Below, piece by piece: positions 34,485 to 43,886 of a stretch of DNA of 64,000 nucleotides (its first letter is position 1; each line of letters begins with the position of its first letter). The stretch comes from Idiomarina loihiensis (GTDB lineage Bacteria; Pseudomonadota; Gammaproteobacteria; Enterobacterales; Alteromonadaceae). Below the pieces are notes generated by a model. That model did not search any database. It saw nothing but the letters and a program-made list of their open reading frames with translations, and was not told the DNA's origin. Location of the stretch: NCBI RefSeq assembly GCF_024584785.1, contig NZ_CP074112.1, forward strand, positions 620,001 to 684,000, written 5' to 3'. Both the position numbers and the translations under genes were made by a program.

Positions 34485-37292
34485 ATGCAAGATGGCGTAA
34501 TGCAAGCCTGGCTAGAATCCTCCCACCTAGCCGGTGGTAACATGGCGTATGTCGAAGAGTTGTTTGAGTTATATCTCGACGACCCGACGTCGGTGGGTGA
34601 CGAGTGGCGCACTTTCTTTGATCAGCTGCCGCGTGAAGGCAGTGCTCAAGATACTAAGCACAGTACCATTCGTGACCAATTTCGTACCCTTGCCAAGAAT
34701 AAATTGAAGCAAGCAGGCACTGCTGCCGCAGGGGCTCCTGATCAAAAGCAAGTGAAGGTCTTGCAGCTGATTAATGCGTATCGTTTTCGTGGCCATCAGC
34801 ACGCCAACCTAGACCCGCTTGATTTGTGGAAACAAGAGCCGGTTGCGGACTTGTCGTTAGAGCACCACGAGCTTAGCAAAGACGATTTTGACAAAGAATT
34901 TAATGTAGGTTCGCTAGCCGTTGGTCAAGAGACCATGAAGTTGGGCGAAATCTACCAAGTGTTGAACGATATTTATTGTGGCTCAGTGGGTGCTGAGTAC
35001 ATGCATATCGTGTCAACCGAAGAAAAACGTTGGATTCAGCAACGTCTAGAAGGCGTGCGTGGCCGTCCTAAATTTGAGCAACAGCAGCAACGTAAACTGT
35101 TACAAGAGTTAACTGCGGCTGATGGCCTGGAAAAATACTTAGGCTCAAAATTCCCAGGCGCAAAACGCTTCTCGTTAGAGGGTGGCGATGCTCTGGTACC
35201 TATGCTTAAAGAGTTGATTCATCGCAGTGGCGAGCACGGTGGCAAAGAAGTTGTTATCGGTATGGCGCACCGCGGTCGTTTAAACGTGCTGGTGAACGTC
35301 TTAGGTAAAAAGCCCCAAGATCTATTTGATGAATTTGCTGGCAAGCATGCCATCAGCAAAGGCTCTGGTGACGTGAAATACCATTCAGGCTTTTCGTCAG
35401 ACTTTGCTACTAAAGGCGGTGATGTGCACTTAGCCTTAGCATTTAACCCATCGCATTTAGAAATCGTTAACCCGGTGGTGATGGGCTCAGTGCGGGCACG
35501 GATGGATCGGTTAGGCGATAAAGATGGTGCCAAAGTGCTACCTATTACCATCCATGGTGACTCTGCCATCGCTGGCCAAGGTATCGTGCAAGAAACCTTC
35601 AATATGTCTCAAACCCGCGCCTACCAGGTGGGTGGTTCGATTCGTATTGTGGTGAACAACCAAGTAGGTTTCACCACTTCTAAGCGTGAAGACACTCGTT
35701 CAACTCAGTATTGTACTGATATTGCGAAAATGGTGCAGGCGCCAATCTTCCACGTTAATTCAGATGATCCTGAAGCCGTAATTTTTGTATCTCAGCTAGC
35801 GCTTGATTTCCGTAATACGTTCAAACGCGATGTGATGATCGATTTAGTTTGTTATCGCCGCCATGGCCACAATGAGGCCGATGAACCTAGTGCAACGCAA
35901 CCGCTAATGTATAGCAAGGTGAAGAAGCACCCAGTGCCTCGTGCCATCTATGCTGAGCGTTTGGTCAATGCAGGTATTGTGGCAGCGGATGAAGCAGAAA
36001 GTTTGATCAATAACTACCGTGACTTACTTGATAAAGGTGAGATCGTCGTAGACGAATGGCGTGACATGAAGAGTCACTCGTCAGATTGGAAGCCATATAT
36101 TGGTAACGAGTGGGATGTTGATTACGACGCAAAAATTAGTCGCGAACAGCTAACTAAGCTTGGCGAGGCGATGAGTACTGTGCCAACAGCTCACAAGCTG
36201 CATTCACGAGTTCAAAAGGTTTACGAAGAACGCGCTAAAATGGCTGCCGGTGAAAAACCAGCAGATTGGGGTTTTGCTGAAACCTTAGCTTATGCCAGCT
36301 TGGTGGACCAAGGGGTGCATATCCGTCTTACTGGGCAAGACTCAGGCCGCGGAACCTTCTTCCATCGGCATGCCGTATTGCATAACCAAAAAGACGCAAG
36401 CACCTTTATGCCGCTAAATAATATTCGTGAAGGCCAAGGCCAAATCGAAATTTATGACTCGGTATTATCAGAAGCAGCGGTGGTGGCGTTTGAATACGGT
36501 TATGCTACCGCAGAGCCCAAATCGTTGGTGATGTGGGAAGCTCAGTTTGGTGATTTCGCTAACGGCGCACAAGTAGTTATCGACCAGTTCTTAAGCTCAG
36601 GTGAACAAAAGTGGGGCCGCTTGTGTGGTTTGACTCTATTGTTACCTCATGGCTATGAAGGACAAGGGCCAGAGCATAGTTCGGCGCGGTTAGAACGTTT
36701 CTTGCAACTGTCAGCAGATCATAACTGGTCGGTGTGTGTTCCTACCACACCTGCTCAGGTGTTCCATATGATTCGTCGACAGCAGTTACGTCCCGTGCGT
36801 CGTCCATTGATCGTGATGACGCCGAAGTCGCTGTTACGGCATCCGCTAGCGGTATCTGATCTTGAGGATATGACCAGTGGCGTGTTCCAAAATGCGATTG
36901 CTGAAATCGATTCTTTAGATCCGAAAAAAGTGAAACGCGTGGTACTCTGTTCCGGTAAGGTTTACTACGACTTGTTACAAGAGCGTCGTAAACGCGAGCA
37001 AACCGATGTAGCAATTATTCGGGTTGAGCAATTGTATCCGTTCCCAGCGGAAGAAATGGCTGAAATCATGAAAGATTATCAGCATGTAAAAGATTTTGTC
37101 TGGTGTCAGGAAGAGCCTCAGAACCAAGGTGCATGGTACAGTAGCCAGCACAATTTCTGGGCCGCAATTCCGAAGGGCGCTCAGTTAACGTATGCCGGTC
37201 GTGCTGCATCTGCTGCACCAGCGGTAGGCTATTTGTCTGAGCACAATAAACAGCAGCAACAATTAGTCGATGACGCGCTAACCATTAAATAG
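34485..37292 (+). CDS. sucA: 2-oxoglutarate dehydrogenase E1 component SucA
   Basis: A 935-residue thiamine-diphosphate enzyme that decarboxylates 2-oxoglutarate. The N-terminal SHLAGGNMAYVEELFELYLDD-type region binds E2; GMAHRGRLNVLVNVLGK near 258 and the ThDP/Mg motif (GDSAI through NNQVGFTT, near 355-395) follow, with RRHGHNEADEPS near 460 and SGRGTFFHRHAVLHNQ near 622. AAGGAAC precedes ATG 34485. It is followed after 13 nt by sucB, its E2 partner. Confidence 0.97.
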   Translation: MQDGVMQAWLESSHLAGGNMAYVEELFELYLDDPTSVGDEWRTFFDQLPREGSAQDTKHSTIRDQFRTLAKNKLKQAGTAAAGAPDQKQVKVLQLINAYRFRGHQHANLDPLDLWKQEPVADLSLEHHELSKDDFDKEFNVGSLAVGQETMKLGEIYQVLNDIYCGSVGAEYMHIVSTEEKRWIQQRLEGVRGRPKFEQQQQRKLLQELTAADGLEKYLGSKFPGAKRFSLEGGDALVPMLKELIHRSGEHGGKEVVIGMAHRGRLNVLVNVLGKKPQDLFDEFAGKHAISKGSGDVKYHSGFSSDFATKGGDVHLALAFNPSHLEIVNPVVMGSVRARMDRLGDKDGAKVLPITIHGDSAIAGQGIVQETFNMSQTRAYQVGGSIRIVVNNQVGFTTSKREDTRSTQYCTDIAKMVQAPIFHVNSDDPEAVIFVSQLALDFRNTFKRDVMIDLVCYRRHGHNEADEPSATQPLMYSKVKKHPVPRAIYAERLVNAGIVAADEAESLINNYRDLLDKGEIVVDEWRDMKSHSSDWKPYIGNEWDVDYDAKISREQLTKLGEAMSTVPTAHKLHSRVQKVYEERAKMAAGEKPADWGFAETLAYASLVDQGVHIRLTGQDSGRGTFFHRHAVLHNQKDASTFMPLNNIREGQGQIEIYDSVLSEAAVVAFEYGYATAEPKSLVMWEAQFGDFANGAQVVIDQFLSSGEQKWGRLCGLTLLLPHGYEGQGPEHSSARLERFLQLSADHNWSVCVPTTPAQVFHMIRRQQLRPVRRPLIVMTPKSLLRHPLAVSDLEDMTSGVFQNAIAEIDSLDPKKVKRVVLCSGKVYYDLLQERRKREQTDVAIIRVEQLYPFPAEEMAEIMKDYQHVKDFVWCQEEPQNQGAWYSSQHNFWAAIPKGAQLTYAGRAASAAPAVGYLSEHNKQQQQLVDDALTIK

Positions 37293-37305
37293 GTGATAAT
37301 TGACC

Positions 37306-38835
37306 ATGGCTATAGATATTAAAGTTCCACAATTACCAGAATCAGTTGCTGATGCAACTGTTGCTACTTGGCATGTTAAGCCAGGTGACAAAGTTTCACG
37401 TGACCAAAACCTTGTCGACATCGAAACCGACAAAGTGGTGTTAGAAGTCGTAGCAACGGATGACGGCGTGATGGGTGACATCATTGCTGAAGAAGGCACC
37501 ACTGTAGGTGCTGACGAGGTTATCGGTAAGCTAGAAAAAGCTGATGGCAGCGCCGCTAAAGCAGAAAGTAAAGACGACAGCAAAGCTGATAAAGCTGAAG
37601 CTAAGGCCGACCAGCCAGCTGCTAAACAAGCATCAGGTTCTGGTGAAAAGCTAGAAGTTAAAGTTCCTCAGTTGCCAGAGTCAGTTGCTGATGCGACCAT
37701 CGCTACTTGGCACGTTAAGGCTGGTGATGCAGTAACTCGTGACCAAAACTTAGTGGATATCGAGACCGACAAAGTGGTGCTAGAAGTAGTAGCTCCTGCT
37801 GACGGGGTTCTGGCTGAAATTAAGTTTGACGAAGGTGCCACTGTAGGCGCTGATGACGTGATCGGTATTGTTGAAGCAGGCGCAAGCGCAGCTGCAGATT
37901 CAAGCAAAGCAGACGACGCTAAAGAAGAAGCGACTGACGAAGGTGATAGTGAAGTGGCTGGCCCAGCAGTACGTCGTATGCTAGCTGAAAATGGCTTGCA
38001 AGTAGCTGATGTTAAAGGCACTGGTAAAGGCGGTCGTGTCACTAAAGAAGATGTTGAAAAGCATCTGAAAGACGGCAGCAAAAAGGCTGAGCCAGCGAAA
38101 GCAGCAAGCACCCCAACTGCGGTAGCAACCGGTGAGCGTGAACAAAAACGTGTGCCTATGACGCGTTTGCGTAAAACCATCGCTAAGCGTTTGCTAGAAG
38201 CAAAAAATGCAACCGCCATGTTAACCACTTTCAACGAAGTTAACATGAAGCCAATCATGGACTTACGTTCAAAGTACAAAGATGAATTTGAGAAGCGCCA
38301 TGATACCCGTTTAGGTTTTATGGGTTTCTATGTCAAAGCTGTTACTGAAGCGTTGAAGCGTTTCCCTGAAGTGAATGCATCGATTGATGGTGATGACATT
38401 GTTTATCACAATTATTTTGATATTAGCATCGCTGTCTCTACGCCACGTGGTCTGGTAACTCCAGTATTACGTGATACTGATAAGATGAGTATTGCTGATA
38501 TTGAAAATGGCATTCGTGATCTGGCACTTAAAGGTCGTGATGGCAAACTAACCATGGAAGATATGCAAGGCGGTAATTTCACCATCACGAACGGTGGCGT
38601 ATTCGGCTCATTGCTTTCAACTCCAATCTTGAACCCGCCGCAAAGCGCTATCTTGGGTATGCACAAAATCCAAGATCGTCCGATGGCGGTTGATGGTAAG
38701 GTAGAAATTCTACCTATGATGTACTTGGCGTTATCATACGACCACCGCATCATTGATGGTAAAGAATCCGTTGGCTTCTTAGTAACCATCAAAGAATTGT
38801 TAGAAGATCCACAACGTCTATTGTTGGATATTTAA
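37306..38835 (+). CDS. sucB: Dihydrolipoamide succinyltransferase E2 SucB with two lipoyl domains
   Basis: A 509-residue E2 that transfers succinyl groups to CoA. Unlike E. coli SucB (about 405 residues, one lipoyl domain), it has two: residues 7-74 with lipoyl Lys43 (ETDKVV) and 120-187 with Lys156, joined by an Ala/Lys-rich linker. A subunit-binding domain follows at about 212-252 ([28 protein letters not shown]), then the catalytic domain with [15 protein letters not shown] near 480. ATG 37306 with AGGTGA upstream is preferred over a TTG two codons earlier. It ends at a strong terminator, so E3 is encoded elsewhere. Confidence 0.96.
   Translation: MAIDIKVPQLPESVADATVATWHVKPGDKVSRDQNLVDIETDKVVLEVVATDDGVMGDIIAEEGTTVGADEVIGKLEKADGSAAKAESKDDSKADKAEAKADQPAAKQASGSGEKLEVKVPQLPESVADATIATWHVKAGDAVTRDQNLVDIETDKVVLEVVAPADGVLAEIKFDEGATVGADDVIGIVEAGASAAADSSKADDAKEEATDEGDSEVAGPAVRRMLAENGLQVADVKGTGKGGRVTKEDVEKHLKDGSKKAEPAKAASTPTAVATGEREQKRVPMTRLRKTIAKRLLEAKNATAMLTTFNEVNMKPIMDLRSKYKDEFEKRHDTRLGFMGFYVKAVTEALKRFPEVNASIDGDDIVYHNYFDISIAVSTPRGLVTPVLRDTDKMSIADIENGIRDLALKGRDGKLTMEDMQGGNFTITNGGVFGSLLSTPILNPPQSAILGMHKIQDRPMAVDGKVEILPMMYLALSYDHRIIDGKESVGFLVTIKELLEDPQRLLLDI
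37324..37866 (+). repeat. Tandem lipoyl-domain duplication inside sucB
   Basis: Two 204-nt coding units, 37324-37527 and 37663-37866, encode 68-residue lipoyl cores identical at 54 positions. The first 12 residues and the stretch [18 protein letters not shown] are unchanged. The 45-residue linker between them is rich in Ala, Lys and Asp. Confidence 0.92.
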
Positions 38836-38845
38836 CAAATAACAC

Positions 38846-38895
38846 AGCCGCTTGATGTCAGTTACATGACAATGACACAAGCGGCTATTATTTTT
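38846..38895 (+). terminator. Terminator downstream of sucB
   Basis: AGCCGCTTG pairs with CAAGCGGCT; the stem continues after a one-base bulge with TGTCA/TGACA, and ATTATTTTT follows. It begins 11 nt after the sucB stop, separating sucAB from sucCD. Confidence 0.85.
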
Positions 38896-38981
38896 CCGCA
38901 CAAAACGTTAAAATGTGTGCGAAATTTTCGGGTAAGCAGCATGACGCTGCTTTTGTTGTTCAAACGAATCGGAAGATCATC

Positions 38982-40148
38982 ATGAACTTGCATGAGTATC
39001 AGGCTAAACAACTCTTTAGAGAGTTCGGATTGCCAGTATCTGAAGGCTTTGCAGTAGACACTGCTGATGAAGCCGTAGAAGCTGCTAAAAAAATTGGTGG
39101 CGAGCGTTGGGTTGTTAAGGCGCAAGTACACGCAGGCGGCCGCGGTAAAGCGGGCGGCGTAAAATTGGTTTCTAGCTTAGACGAAGTACACGCATTTGCG
39201 AGTAACTGGTTAGGCAAAAACTTGGTGACTTATCAGACTGACGCAAACGGTCAGCCGGTCGCTAAAATTTTAGTAGAAAGCTTAACTGACATCGCCTCAG
39301 AACTTTACTTAGGTGCAGTTGTTGACCGTGCAACACGTAAAATTGTGTTCATGGCATCAACCGAAGGTGGCGTAGAAATCGAGAAAGTTGCAGAAGAAAC
39401 TCCAGAGAAGATTCTTAAAGCAATCATCGACCCAACGGTTGGCGCACAGCCATACCAAGGTCGTGAACTTGGTTTCAAACTAGGCCTAAATCCAGAGCAA
39501 GTGAAGCAATTCACTAAAATCTTCTTGGGCTTAGCGAAGATGTTTGAACAGTACGATTTCGCATTGTTAGAAATCAACCCGTTAGTGATTACCGACCAAG
39601 GCAACTTGCATTGCTTAGACGGCAAAATCAACATCGATAGTAACGCCCTGTATCGTCAACCAAAAATCCGTGAAATGCACGATCCTTCACAAGAAGACGA
39701 GCGTGAAGCCCAAGCAGCTAAGTGGGAATTAAACTACGTAGCTCTAGATGGCAACATCGGCTGTATGGTGAACGGTGCTGGTTTGGCGATGGGTACGATG
39801 GACATCGTTAAACTTGCCGGCGGTCAGCCAGCAAACTTCTTGGATGTTGGTGGCGGCGCAACCAAAGAGCGCGTTACTGAAGCATTCAAAATCATCTTGT
39901 CTGACAACGCTGTTAAGGCTGTTTTAGTTAACATCTTCGGCGGTATCGTTCGTTGTGACATGATTGCTGAAGGCATCATGGGCGCAGTTGAAGAAGTTGG
40001 CGTGAAAGTACCTGTAGTAGTGCGTTTAGAAGGTAACAACGCAGAACTAGGTCGGCAGAAATTAGCAGAAAGTGGCCTCAACATCATTGCAGCAGAAAGT
40101 TTATCTGATGCAGCTGATAAAGTGGTTGCAGCGGCAGGAGGTCAATAA
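38982..40148 (+). CDS. sucC: Succinyl-CoA synthetase beta subunit SucC
   Basis: A 388-residue ATP-grasp subunit, the same length as E. coli SucC, making ATP or GTP from succinyl-CoA. [12 protein letters not shown] is the exact family N-terminus, which fixes the start; [18 protein letters not shown] near 45 and LEINPLVIT near 196 are nucleotide-site motifs, and [16 protein letters not shown] near 321 lies in the CoA-ligase domain. The sucC stop overlaps the sucD start by one base. Confidence 0.97.
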   Translation: MNLHEYQAKQLFREFGLPVSEGFAVDTADEAVEAAKKIGGERWVVKAQVHAGGRGKAGGVKLVSSLDEVHAFASNWLGKNLVTYQTDANGQPVAKILVESLTDIASELYLGAVVDRATRKIVFMASTEGGVEIEKVAEETPEKILKAIIDPTVGAQPYQGRELGFKLGLNPEQVKQFTKIFLGLAKMFEQYDFALLEINPLVITDQGNLHCLDGKINIDSNALYRQPKIREMHDPSQEDEREAQAAKWELNYVALDGNIGCMVNGAGLAMGTMDIVKLAGGQPANFLDVGGGATKERVTEAFKIILSDNAVKAVLVNIFGGIVRCDMIAEGIMGAVEEVGVKVPVVVRLEGNNAELGRQKLAESGLNIIAAESLSDAADKVVAAAGGQ

Positions 40149-41020
40149 TGTCTATCTTGATCGATAAAAACACCAAAGTCATCTGCCAGGGTTTTACTGG
40201 CGGTCAGGGTACATTCCACTCTGAGCAAGCTATTGCCTATGGTACGCAAATGGTTGGCGGTGTAACTCCAGGTAAAGGCGGTCAAACGCACTTGGGTTTA
40301 CCAGTATTCAACACGGTACGCGAAGCTGTAGAAGCAACTGGCGCAACTGCTTCAGTTATCTACGTACCAGCTCCTTTCTGTAAAGATTCAATTGTTGAAG
40401 CTGCAGATGCTGGTATCGAGCTGATTGTATGTATCACCGAAGGTATTCCAACCATCGATATGCTGTACGTTAAAGAATATTTGACGCACAAAGGCGTTCG
40501 CATGATTGGTCCAAACTGCCCAGGCGTGATCACTCCAGGCGAATGTAAGATCGGTATTATGCCAGGTCACATTCACAAGCCAGGTAAAGTAGGTATCGTA
40601 TCTCGTTCAGGTACCTTAACCTATGAAGCTGTTAAGCAAACAACTGACGAAGGTTTCGGCCAATCTACTTGCGTAGGTATTGGTGGTGACCCAATCCCAG
40701 GCTCAAACTTTATCGATATCTTAGCGATGTTCGAAAAAGATCCAGCAACTGAAGCTATCGTTATGATCGGTGAGATCGGCGGTACTGCTGAAGAAGAAGC
40801 TGCAGAGTACATCAAGCATAACGTAACCAAGCCAGTAGTATCTTACATTGCTGGTGTTACTGCTCCTCCAGGTAAGCGCATGGGCCATGCTGGTGCGATT
40901 ATTTCTGGTGGTAAAGGTACTGCAGACGAGAAATTCGCAGCCTTAGAAGCAGCTGGTGTTAAAACCGTGCGTAGTCTTGCCGATATCGGTAAAGCTTTGC
41001 GTGAAAAAACGGGCTGGTAA
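40148..41020 (+). CDS. sucD: Succinyl-CoA synthetase alpha subunit SucD
   Basis: A 290-residue subunit with [15 protein letters not shown] near 17 (CoA-binding Rossmann fold), [19 protein letters not shown] near 122, [10 protein letters not shown] near 153 and [14 protein letters not shown] near 246 with the phosphorylated active-site histidine. It is translationally coupled to sucC and followed by a terminator. Confidence 0.97.
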   Translation: MSILIDKNTKVICQGFTGGQGTFHSEQAIAYGTQMVGGVTPGKGGQTHLGLPVFNTVREAVEATGATASVIYVPAPFCKDSIVEAADAGIELIVCITEGIPTIDMLYVKEYLTHKGVRMIGPNCPGVITPGECKIGIMPGHIHKPGKVGIVSRSGTLTYEAVKQTTDEGFGQSTCVGIGGDPIPGSNFIDILAMFEKDPATEAIVMIGEIGGTAEEEAAEYIKHNVTKPVVSYIAGVTAPPGKRMGHAGAIISGGKGTADEKFAALEAAGVKTVRSLADIGKALREKTGW

Positions 41021-41051
41021 GCTCTGCTTCGGCATCCTTGCTAACTTAAAT

Positions 41052-41079
41052 AAAAGCCGCTCTATGGAGCGGCTTTTTT
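41052..41079 (+). terminator. Terminator of sucCD
   Basis: An 11-bp perfect stem AAAAGCCGCTC/GAGCGGCTTTT with a TATG loop and a six-T tract, 31 nt after the sucD stop. Confidence 0.92.
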
Positions 41080-41197
41080 GTGCGTGCAAGATCATGGCTC
41101 TATCTACAAGGTCCATAAGGGTCGTGGTAAGGTGGGGGACAAGCTTACATCTCAATCTTTTCTCAACCGTCAAACCGCAGAGTTGCTGGAGCAGACT

Positions 41198-42058
41198 ATG
41201 GTAAACCGTCTCAAATTAGTTGTTCTTTTTGCAATGGCACTAGTAGCGTTTGCCGGAAATTCCATTCTTAATCGCTATGCATTACTTGAGCCTGCCATAG
41301 ATCCTGCTTCATTTCTTGTGATCAGAATAGTGAGTGGGGCTGTGATGTTGGTGCTGTTGGTGTGGTTACGTAGCTTCTTTCATCGGCCGCAAAAACAACC
41401 CTATAGTAAGGGCAGTTGGTGGGGTGCACTTACTCTAAGTTGGTATGCTATTGCTTTTTCTTATGCCTACGTGGAGTTGCAAACAGGATTTGGTGCGTTA
41501 GTGTTATTTACTGCGGTGCAGTTAAGTATGTTAGCTATAACCCTCTATCAAGGCACGCGGCTAAGCCGCCGAGAATGGTTGGGGGTGGTCATTGCCTTTG
41601 CCGGCTTTGTGTATTTGCTGGTGCCTAGCATGCAGCTACCATCGTCACTTTTAGCTGCTATGTTGATGGCTGGTGCCGGTGTGGCGTGGGGATTCTATTC
41701 AGTGCATGGACGCGGACGAGGTTTTCCGCTCGCCAATACTGCCTTTAATTTTGTCCGCGCTATTCCTTTTGTGTTAATCGCTTTCTGGTGGCAAGCCCCT
41801 GAGCTCATCGTATCCACCGATGGGGTGATGCTGGCCATGGTTTCTGGAGCTATTACTTCAGGCGTCGGTTACGCTATCTGGTATTTGGTGCTACCCCAAA
41901 TAACTGTGACGACCGCCGCTATTGGACAATTGTTAGTACCATTAATTGCTGCCCTAGGAGGGGTTTTGTTTGCTCATGAAGTACTTACCATGCATTTGCT
42001 GATTGCAGCAGTTGCAATTATAGGTGGCATCTTAGTGGTGGTGCTTAAACGTACTTAG
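41198..42058 (+). CDS. EamA/DMT superfamily transporter
   Basis: A 286-residue inner-membrane protein with about ten hydrophobic helices arranged as two EamA repeats. The first begins FAMALVAFAGNSILNRYAL with DPASFLVIRIVSGA, and the second begins near 145 with GAGVAWGFYSVHGR. Family members export or import amino acids and other small metabolites; the substrate here is unknown. ATG 41198 was chosen because hydrophobic sequence and GGAG lie just there; the frame is open for 40 codons upstream without similarity. It stands alone between the sucCD terminator and the azoR gene. Confidence 0.85.
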   Translation: MVNRLKLVVLFAMALVAFAGNSILNRYALLEPAIDPASFLVIRIVSGAVMLVLLVWLRSFFHRPQKQPYSKGSWWGALTLSWYAIAFSYAYVELQTGFGALVLFTAVQLSMLAITLYQGTRLSRREWLGVVIAFAGFVYLLVPSMQLPSSLLAAMLMAGAGVAWGFYSVHGRGRGFPLANTAFNFVRAIPFVLIAFWWQAPELIVSTDGVMLAMVSGAITSGVGYAIWYLVLPQITVTTAAIGQLLVPLIAALGGVLFAHEVLTMHLLIAAVAIIGGILVVVLKRT

Positions 42059-42090
42059 ATGTACTGAGATACACACAGCAACCCATAGAC

Positions 42091-42117
42091 AAAAAAAAGC
42101 GACTCGCTAGAGTCGCT
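42091..42117 (-). terminator. Terminator of azoR
   Basis: An 8-bp stem AGCGACTC/GAGTCGCT with a GCTA loop. On the minus strand a run of eight Ts follows, 29 nt after the azoR stop. The plus-strand side lacks a T-run, so it mainly serves azoR. Confidence 0.82.
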
Positions 42118-42145
42118 CAAGAGCTTAACACACAACAAATAGATA

Positions 42146-42709
42146 CTAGAGTGAGGCTACTGCGGTTGCCGCTGCTGCCAAGGCAGTTGTTCGCGGTTCT
42201 TCACCTAGGTTAACGCCTTCAGCACGAATGATGTGAACATCAGTAATACCAACAAAAGCTAACGCTTGTTTTAAATAGCTTTCTTGATGATCCATGGCTG
42301 CTGCCTCACCTTGGCTGTAGATACCACCGCGACCTGATGCTATGTAAACGGTTTTATTGTTAAGTAAGCCAACCGGACCCTGTTCGGTATACTTAAAGGT
42401 CACGCCAGCTTTTAAAATACGATCTAACCAAGCTTTCAGCTGAGTTGGGATAGTAAAGTTGTACATAGGAGCGCCGATGACTAACACGTCGGCCGCTTGT
42501 ACCTCAGCAATCAATTGCTGAGTAAGAGCGTTGTCGCCGTCTAATAATGTGCTTGCGTCTAAATGAGGCACAGGCTGCGTGACTAAGTCACGGTACACCA
42601 ACTGAGTAGGCGATTGCTTCGCACTCAGGTGCGCAACTATGTCGGCGCTTAGTTTACGGCTGACAGACTGATCAATAAAAATGCCTGAATCTATGTGTAG
42701 AATATTCAT
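42146..42709 (-). CDS. azoR: FMN-dependent NADH-azoreductase (AzoR-like)
   Basis: A 187-residue flavodoxin-like quinone/azo reductase. SVSRKLSADIVAHL at the N-terminus is the FMN phosphate loop, APMYNFTIPTQLKAWLDRI near 80 contacts the isoalloxazine ring, and ASGRGGIYS near 124 is conserved. Such enzymes reduce quinones in two-electron steps and protect from electrophile stress. It diverges from a lysR gene, and the shared region carries two copies of a GTTCCATATATG element, so induction by that regulator is likely. Confidence 0.9.
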   Translation of the reverse strand: MNILHIDSGIFIDQSVSRKLSADIVAHLSAKQSPTQLVYRDLVTQPVPHLDASTLLDGDNALTQQLIAEVQAADVLVIGAPMYNFTIPTQLKAWLDRILKAGVTFKYTEQGPVGLLNNKTVYIASGRGGIYSQGEAAAMDHQESYLKQALAFVGITDVHIIRAEGVNLGEEPRTTALAAAATAVASL

Positions 42710-42772
42710 AACAACCTCTTAAAATTTTGCGCTGTATGCTTGGGTATTAATTGATGATGGCTATTCTACACT

Positions 42773-42827
42773 GTTCCATATATGTCGGTAGCTAGGTATA
42801 TTGGAAAGCATCGTTCCATATATGGAA
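42773..42827. promoter_or_regulatory. Repeated operator elements between azoR and lysR
   Basis: GTTCCATATATG occurs at 42773-42784 and again at 42813-42824, exactly 40 bp apart. The second copy extends to a perfect 14-bp palindrome TTCCATATATGGAA (42814-42827). Four helical turns between sites suits a LysR tetramer bound to one face of the DNA. Confidence 0.6.
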
Positions 42828-42851
42828 TAGTTGAGTCGTTAAAGGAAACCT

Positions 42852-43787
42852 ATGGCATTACCTGATCTCACTAATTATTTAATCTTTGCCAAAGTGGTCG
42901 CAGCGGGCAGCGTCAGTGCCGGAGCCCGTGATCTGAAGATGCCAAAATCGACTGTCAGTCGACGCTTAACCGAGTTAGAAGAGCAGCAGGGGGTAAGACT
43001 GCTACATCGAAGTACGCGCGGCCTTAAGCTAACCGATGTGGGCCAGGCTTTTCTGGTGCATTGTGAAACGCTAGTGGCAGCGGCCGAAGCGGCGCAACAA
43101 GTGACGCAACTGGTGATGGATACACCGCGAGGGGATATTCATGTGAGCTCTCCCTATGCTATTAGCCAAAGCATGTTGGTGGCGTTATTACCCGAATTTA
43201 TGGCCTTGTATCCTGAAGTACGGGTGAATCTGATGGTGACGAATAAGCCTGTGAACCTGATTGATGAGGGCATTGATGTAGCGCTGCGGGTGCGCTCAAG
43301 TATTGAAGATTCATCGCTGATTGCAAGACCGCTGGCCGATGCTCCCTTGACCCTTTATCGAAGCCCTACGTGCGGCGACGTTGCTGCGATAGCTAAAGAG
43401 TTACAACATCCGTTAGATTTGGTGCATTTTCCACATTTAAGTTTGCACTACACCAGCGGTCAATATCGCTATGACTTAACCTCAGATACGGGCGATAAAT
43501 TAGCAGTGAGTTTCCGACCTCGGTTAATCACCGACGATATGATTGTTCTCAGAGAGGCTGCAATTGCTGGGTTGGGAATGGTGGCGCTGCCAAATTATTT
43601 GTGCCAACAGGCGGTAGCTGCCGGGCAATTAGAACGCGTGTTACCCGATTGGTCATTGCCACTAGGTATTATGCATATGGTGTACCCTTACCGCCGAGGC
43701 TTGCTGCCTGCGGTGCGGGTCTTTATAGATTTTTTGGCAGCCCGACTGCCGGTGATTGCGAAACGTTCGTTAACAAATATTGATTGA
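42852..43787 (+). CDS. LysR-family transcriptional regulator
   Basis: A 311-residue regulator. The N-terminal helix-turn-helix is at about 18-48 (AGSVSAGARDLKMPKSTVSRRLTELEEQQGVRLLHRSTRGLKLT), followed by a linker helix and a periplasmic-binding-protein-like effector domain (about 90-300; IDVALRVRSSIEDSSL is typical). It belongs to the branch that often governs a divergent quinone or azo reductase gene. It probably controls azoR and itself through the repeated element upstream. The effector is unknown. Confidence 0.9.
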   Translation: MALPDLTNYLIFAKVVAAGSVSAGARDLKMPKSTVSRRLTELEEQQGVRLLHRSTRGLKLTDVGQAFLVHCETLVAAAEAAQQVTQLVMDTPRGDIHVSSPYAISQSMLVALLPEFMALYPEVRVNLMVTNKPVNLIDEGIDVALRVRSSIEDSSLIARPLADAPLTLYRSPTCGDVAAIAKELQHPLDLVHFPHLSLHYTSGQYRYDLTSDTGDKLAVSFRPRLITDDMIVLREAAIAGLGMVALPNYLCQQAVAAGQLERVLPDWSLPLGIMHMVYPYRRGLLPAVRVFIDFLAARLPVIAKRSLTNID

Positions 43788-43814
43788 GTTTTAGCGCCGC
43801 TTCACTACAATCAT

Positions 43815-43830
43815 TTAAACAAGCGTTTAA
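43815..43830. promoter_or_regulatory. PsrA-type palindrome upstream of the acyl-CoA dehydrogenase operon
   Basis: TTAAAC-AAGC-GTTTAA: perfect 6-bp arms and a 4-bp spacer, sharing the AAAC-N4-GTTT core with the site at the gltA promoter. It lies 56 nt before the acyl-CoA dehydrogenase ATG. Confidence 0.5.
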
Positions 43831-43886
43831 GTTTTATCGAAAACGTACTACTAATAACGATTTCAGAACAACACAAGGCCCAGACG

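Noticed and set aside
37324-37866. Possible tandem DNA repeat array in sucB
   Set aside because: Only two units, both coding for lipoyl domains with conserved lysines; a domain duplication, not a CRISPR or satellite repeat.
37668-38279. A 203-codon minus-strand frame inside sucB
   Set aside because: Antisense shadow of the repeated lipoyl and linker coding; the low-complexity Ser/Ala/Pro product mirrors the sense codons.
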